A stretch of DNA of 64,000 nt, from assembly GCF_002313155.2 (NCBI RefSeq), contig NZ_NWFK02000001.1, positions 2,790,001-2,854,000 on the forward strand, read 5' to 3'. Made by a program: the position numbers and the translations under genes. Source of the DNA: Psychrobacter sp. FDAARGOS_221. Lineage in GTDB: Bacteria > Pseudomonadota > Gammaproteobacteria > Pseudomonadales > Moraxellaceae. This document shows positions 61,533-64,000 of the stretch, piece after piece. The notes below the pieces were generated by a model that saw only the letters and a program-made list of their open reading frames with translations, did no database searches and was not told the DNA's origin. Position 1 is the first letter of the stretch. Every line of letters begins with the position of its first letter.

Positions 61533-61897
61533 ATTAAAACTCCTTATGGGTATTTTATAAGAAATTCTACGTTTGAGCTGTGTTATTTTAGGGGATAGTT
61601 ACATAACATATTTATATTACCCCAAACTTCTGCTGGCAAGACCGTCAACGCCTCGGTATTTAAAAATAAAAAGGTGTCCATTTGTGATTGCCAGTAGCTT
61701 GCTACAGATATCTGTGCATGAGGTGCAATAATAATATTTAAACAAAATAGGATGAATAATAAGGTCGGTACAATCATCCACTTTTTAAGCGAAATATTTT
61801 GATACGGTGATATATTGCGATACGCTGGTATGGGTTTATTTGCGGATTTATTCATGACATGCCTTTATAATATTCGCCTAAATAGCCATCGCTATTT

Positions 61898-62014
61898 GTA
61901 TGTTTAAAGAATTTTATGTTTAAAGAATTTTATGTTTAAAGAATTTTATGTTTAAAGAATTTTGTATGTTTAAAAAGTTTTGTATGTTTAAAAAGTTTTG
62001 TATGTTTAAAAAAT
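61898..62014. repeat. Minisatellite of seven 16-18-bp units
   Basis: Four units of TATGTTTAAAGAATTT(T) followed by three of GTATGTTTAAAAAGTTTT-type (the last degenerate). It lies in the 300-base gap between the N-terminal PAP2 half and the response regulator, 160 bases before the latter. Such arrays change copy number by slippage. Confidence 0.92.
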
Positions 62015-62174
62015 AGAGAGGCAAATATATCTGTAAAACCTGAAGGTTTTCTGAATACTTAAGACTGTCTGTTATTGATTTGGCTTTTTGTTATTGATTT
62101 AGCTTGGTTCAGAAACCCTTCAGTTTGGTTTGTTATACTCAGTATTTAAAAAACTCTAGACTGTGAAGATTAAT

Positions 62175-62837
62175 ATGCGAATACTAATGCTTGAAGACGA
62201 CCTTGGCATTGGCGATGCTCTGTCAAGTGGTTTAAATGATATGGGCTTTAATGTGGATTGGCTCACAGATGGTGCGTTAGGCTTGCACGCACCTGATACT
62301 GCCCCCTATGAGGTCATTATTTTAGATTTGGGTTTGCCCAATATTGAGGGGATAACATTGCTAAACCACTGGCGAGACCGAGGGATAAAAACCCCTGTCC
62401 TGATTCTGACGGCTCGTGATGCCCTACCAGAGCGTGTGGCAGGGTTAAATGCAGGGGCAGATGACTACCTTTGTAAGCCTTTTGAGATAGAAGAGGTCGT
62501 CGCCCGTTTATATGCACTGGGTCGTCGGCAACGTGGACAAAGCAATAATGAGGTTGAATTTGGTGCATTGACGCTTAATCGCACCAATAAAGTAGCAACC
62601 CTAAAAGGAGATACGGTAGCACTTAACAAACAAGAGTATCAATTATTAGACTTACTGCTATCGCACCCAAATAAAATCTTCTCTCGTGCTGATATTGAGG
62701 AGAGCTTATATAGCTGGGATGATGATATTGAAAGCAACACAGTAGAGGTGTATATCTCTCGACTGCGTAAAAAGTTTGGTAAATCTTTGATTAAGACATG
62801 GCGCAATATGGGGTATCAGCTTGATAAAAAACCATAA
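62175..62837 (+). CDS. OmpR/PhoB-family response regulator (QseB/PmrA-like)
   Basis: Protein of 220 residues. Receiver: MRILMLEDDLGIGDAL with acidic pocket, phospho-Asp in VIILDLGLPNIEG, ILTARDALPERVAGLNAGADDYLCKPFEIEE with Thr and Lys. DNA-binding domain: EFGALTLNRTNKVA, LLLSHPNKIFSRADIEESLYSWDDDIESNTVEVYISRLRKKFG. The ATG at 62175 is chosen since the fold begins here; a GTG at 62163 would add four residues. It lies 76 bases before the kinase. Confidence 0.95.
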   Translation: MRILMLEDDLGIGDALSSGLNDMGFNVDWLTDGALGLHAPDTAPYEVIILDLGLPNIEGITLLNHWRDRGIKTPVLILTARDALPERVAGLNAGADDYLCKPFEIEEVVARLYALGRRQRGQSNNEVEFGALTLNRTNKVATLKGDTVALNKQEYQLLDLLLSHPNKIFSRADIEESLYSWDDDIESNTVEVYISRLRKKFGKSLIKTWRNMGYQLDKKP

Positions 62838-62913
62838 CTGTAACTTGTATCAATAATTTGTATCAATCAGCCATATTTATAGTTAGCAAATATCAGCTAT
62901 TAGGAATTATTTT

Positions 62914-64000
62914 GTGAAGTCTAAAGACGATAAAGCCTTAGATGCTCAACCCTTAACCGCCCAGTCGCTAAGCGCTCAAATCATAAAAACTCACGCAAAG
63001 CATAATCAGTCTTGGTGGCATAGCACCCTAGATGATATGTCACATATTACCCATACAAATAGTATTAAAGGCAGTCTATTACGCAAGATGCTGGTCGGCT
63101 TGCCGTTAATTTGGCTTGTCGCATTAGTCTTAGCGAGTGTCTCTATTTTTCATGAAACCAATCGGCAAAATGACATTGAAATAGAGCAGATGGCACATTT
63201 ATTAAACGCTATCATCAGTAACAAGCGTCTATATAACAACGATGTCATTCCCGATGTGGTGTTACCCAAAAAAGAGGATGACTCACAGTTAGATGCAGGC
63301 TTTGCTGTTTGGGACACTCATAATAATCTACTCATGGTCAGCGAATTGGGTCGCCAATTTCCCCTAAAAACAGACACTGCGGGTTTTATTGATAGTAGCC
63401 ACTGGTGGCATGGTGATGCTAACCGTATCTTTTATCTAAAAACAACAGATGGCAACACCATCGCTGTTGGGCGTAAATGGGATGAACGCTTAGAGATTAC
63501 CCAAACGTCTATTATATCCATCGCTTTGGCTTTTTTTCTGACCATTCCCATACTCATCATATTTGCTCTGTGGACAATTCGTAAAGGCTTAATGCCAATG
63601 CAAAGTTTGTCTTTAGAATTAGACAAACGTAACGCCAGTGATTTAACAAGGCTAGATAAGACCGTGCCAGATGAATTAGACCCTTTTGTACAAGCGTTAA
63701 ATAGATTGTTTTTAAGAGTCAAAAAAACAATGGAGCAAGAGCAACGCTTTACCGCTGATGCCTCGCATGAGTTACGCACCCCTTTATCAGCGATTAAAGC
63801 TCAAAGTGAGGTGCTGATGATGACAAAAGACAGGGAAAAGCAAAAACATCATGCACAAAAAATATCTCAGTCTGCCGATAGAGCCACCCACTTAGTAGAA
63901 CAACTGCTTACGTTATCTTGCTTAGATAGCATGGCTAATGACAGTGGCAGTGGCAGTGGCAGTGACAGCCATATAAATAAGAATACCCAAAACGATAATG
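62914..64000 (+). CDS. Sensor histidine kinase (QseC/PmrB-like), partial at right edge
   Basis: At least 362 residues, cut by the window end. It starts GTG at 62914 with AGGA nine bases before. After a long polar N-terminus (about 60 residues, unusual) comes a first membrane segment (LVGLPLIWLVALVLASVSIF), a periplasmic part with NRQNDIEIEQM and HWWHGDANR, a second membrane segment (ISIALAFFLTIPILIIFALW), a HAMP-like linker and the phospho-His region FTADASHELRTPLSAIKAQ. A Gly-Ser repeat from a GGCAGT array (about 63942-63963) follows. The ATPase lies outside. Confidence 0.95.
   Translation, partial: MKSKDDKALDAQPLTAQSLSAQIIKTHAKHNQSWWHSTLDDMSHITHTNSIKGSLLRKMLVGLPLIWLVALVLASVSIFHETNRQNDIEIEQMAHLLNAIISNKRLYNNDVIPDVVLPKKEDDSQLDAGFAVWDTHNNLLMVSELGRQFPLKTDTAGFIDSSHWWHGDANRIFYLKTTDGNTIAVGRKWDERLEITQTSIISIALAFFLTIPILIIFALWTIRKGLMPMQSLSLELDKRNASDLTRLDKTVPDELDPFVQALNRLFLRVKKTMEQEQRFTADASHELRTPLSAIKAQSEVLMMTKDREKQKHHAQKISQSADRATHLVEQLLTLSCLDSMANDSGSGSGSDSHINKNTQNDN

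Larger units (their letters stand above)
60416..61603 (-). mobile_element. IS3-family insertion sequence, IS407 group, 1188 bp
   Basis: Complete element. The ends TGTAAATACCCCATTCTTAA (60416 inward) and TGTAACTATCCCCTAAAATA (61603 inward) are imperfect inverted repeats with shared TAACACA and CGTAGAAT further in. The 4-bp repeat TAAC flanks it (60412-60415, 61604-61607), typical of the IS407 group. orfA and orfB are intact with a slippery site between them. Confidence 0.95.
59713..61855 (-). pseudogene. PAP2-family phosphatase, split by IS3-family element
   Basis: Two halves on either side of the IS: 61855-61604 (84 codons, ending GNINML) and 60411-59713 (232 codons, starting GDTSVLLML). Joined without the IS and with one copy of GTTA they give a clean frame of 316 residues. 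PAP2 motifs are KHLLDVPRP, SLPSGHT and ARVAVGAHWYLD, with several membrane helices. It would take phosphate from a lipid, perhaps undecaprenyl pyrophosphate or lipid A. The C half could restart at 60438 inside the IS, but it would lack the first helix. Confidence 0.93.

Noticed and set aside
61898..62014. CRISPR-like array
   Set aside because: Units of 16-18 bp follow one another without spacers and there are no cas genes; it is a minisatellite.

Overview
The window looks like a chromosome segment of a moderately AT-rich gammaproteobacterium of the Moraxellaceae, most likely Psychrobacter. The gene order trpF, trpB, trpA, accD, folC, the KtrAB-type potassium genes, and the style of the type I secretion operon all point that way. 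The genus is an inference from protein resemblance, not from a search.

Positions 1-34713 are a Mu-like transposable prophage that runs off the left edge. Its replication and head genes are Mu-type: a repressor on the + strand, then on the - strand Ner, transposase A, target-selection ATPase B, GemA, a Mor/C activator, the lysis genes, terminase, portal, MuF, protease/scaffold and major head protein. The tail is a long flexible lambda-like (siphovirus) tail: tube, a frameshifted chaperone pair, a 1225-residue tape measure, and tip proteins M, L, K, I and J. A com gene with a Dam-like adenine methyltransferase lies between tape measure and tail tip. The phage end at about 34713 has repeated transposase-binding-like motifs and lies inside a KtrB/TrkH gene, which is cut after about 270 codons. 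A recurring 22-bp motif marks at least four and probably five unit boundaries and is the best candidate for the phage late promoter. A 915-bp perfect tandem duplication lengthens the tail-tip protein. A tRNA-like structured element with its own sigma70-like promoter lies antisense to the head operon near 20.1 kb.

Positions 34.7-54 kb are host genes: ktrB (broken) and ktrA, proS, a DUF4230-like membrane protein, a photolyase, trpF, a small unknown, trpB, trpA, accD, folC, then a TolC / ABC / HlyD type I secretion operon whose outer-membrane and ABC components carry unusual disordered C-terminal tails.

Positions 54.2-57.2 kb hold tRNA-Val and tRNA-Asp followed by a decayed accessory island: a truncated IS1-like transposase, a broken Rhs C-terminus with a toxin-like tip, and a DUF2750-like immunity gene. 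Positions 57.2-64 kb hold an envelope-lipid cluster (DedA-LssY protein, glycosyltransferase, PAP2 phosphatase) next to a two-component system. The PAP2 gene is split cleanly by an IS3-family element (IS407 group) with a 4-bp target duplication. A seven-unit minisatellite lies upstream of the response regulator. The sensor kinase runs off the right edge.
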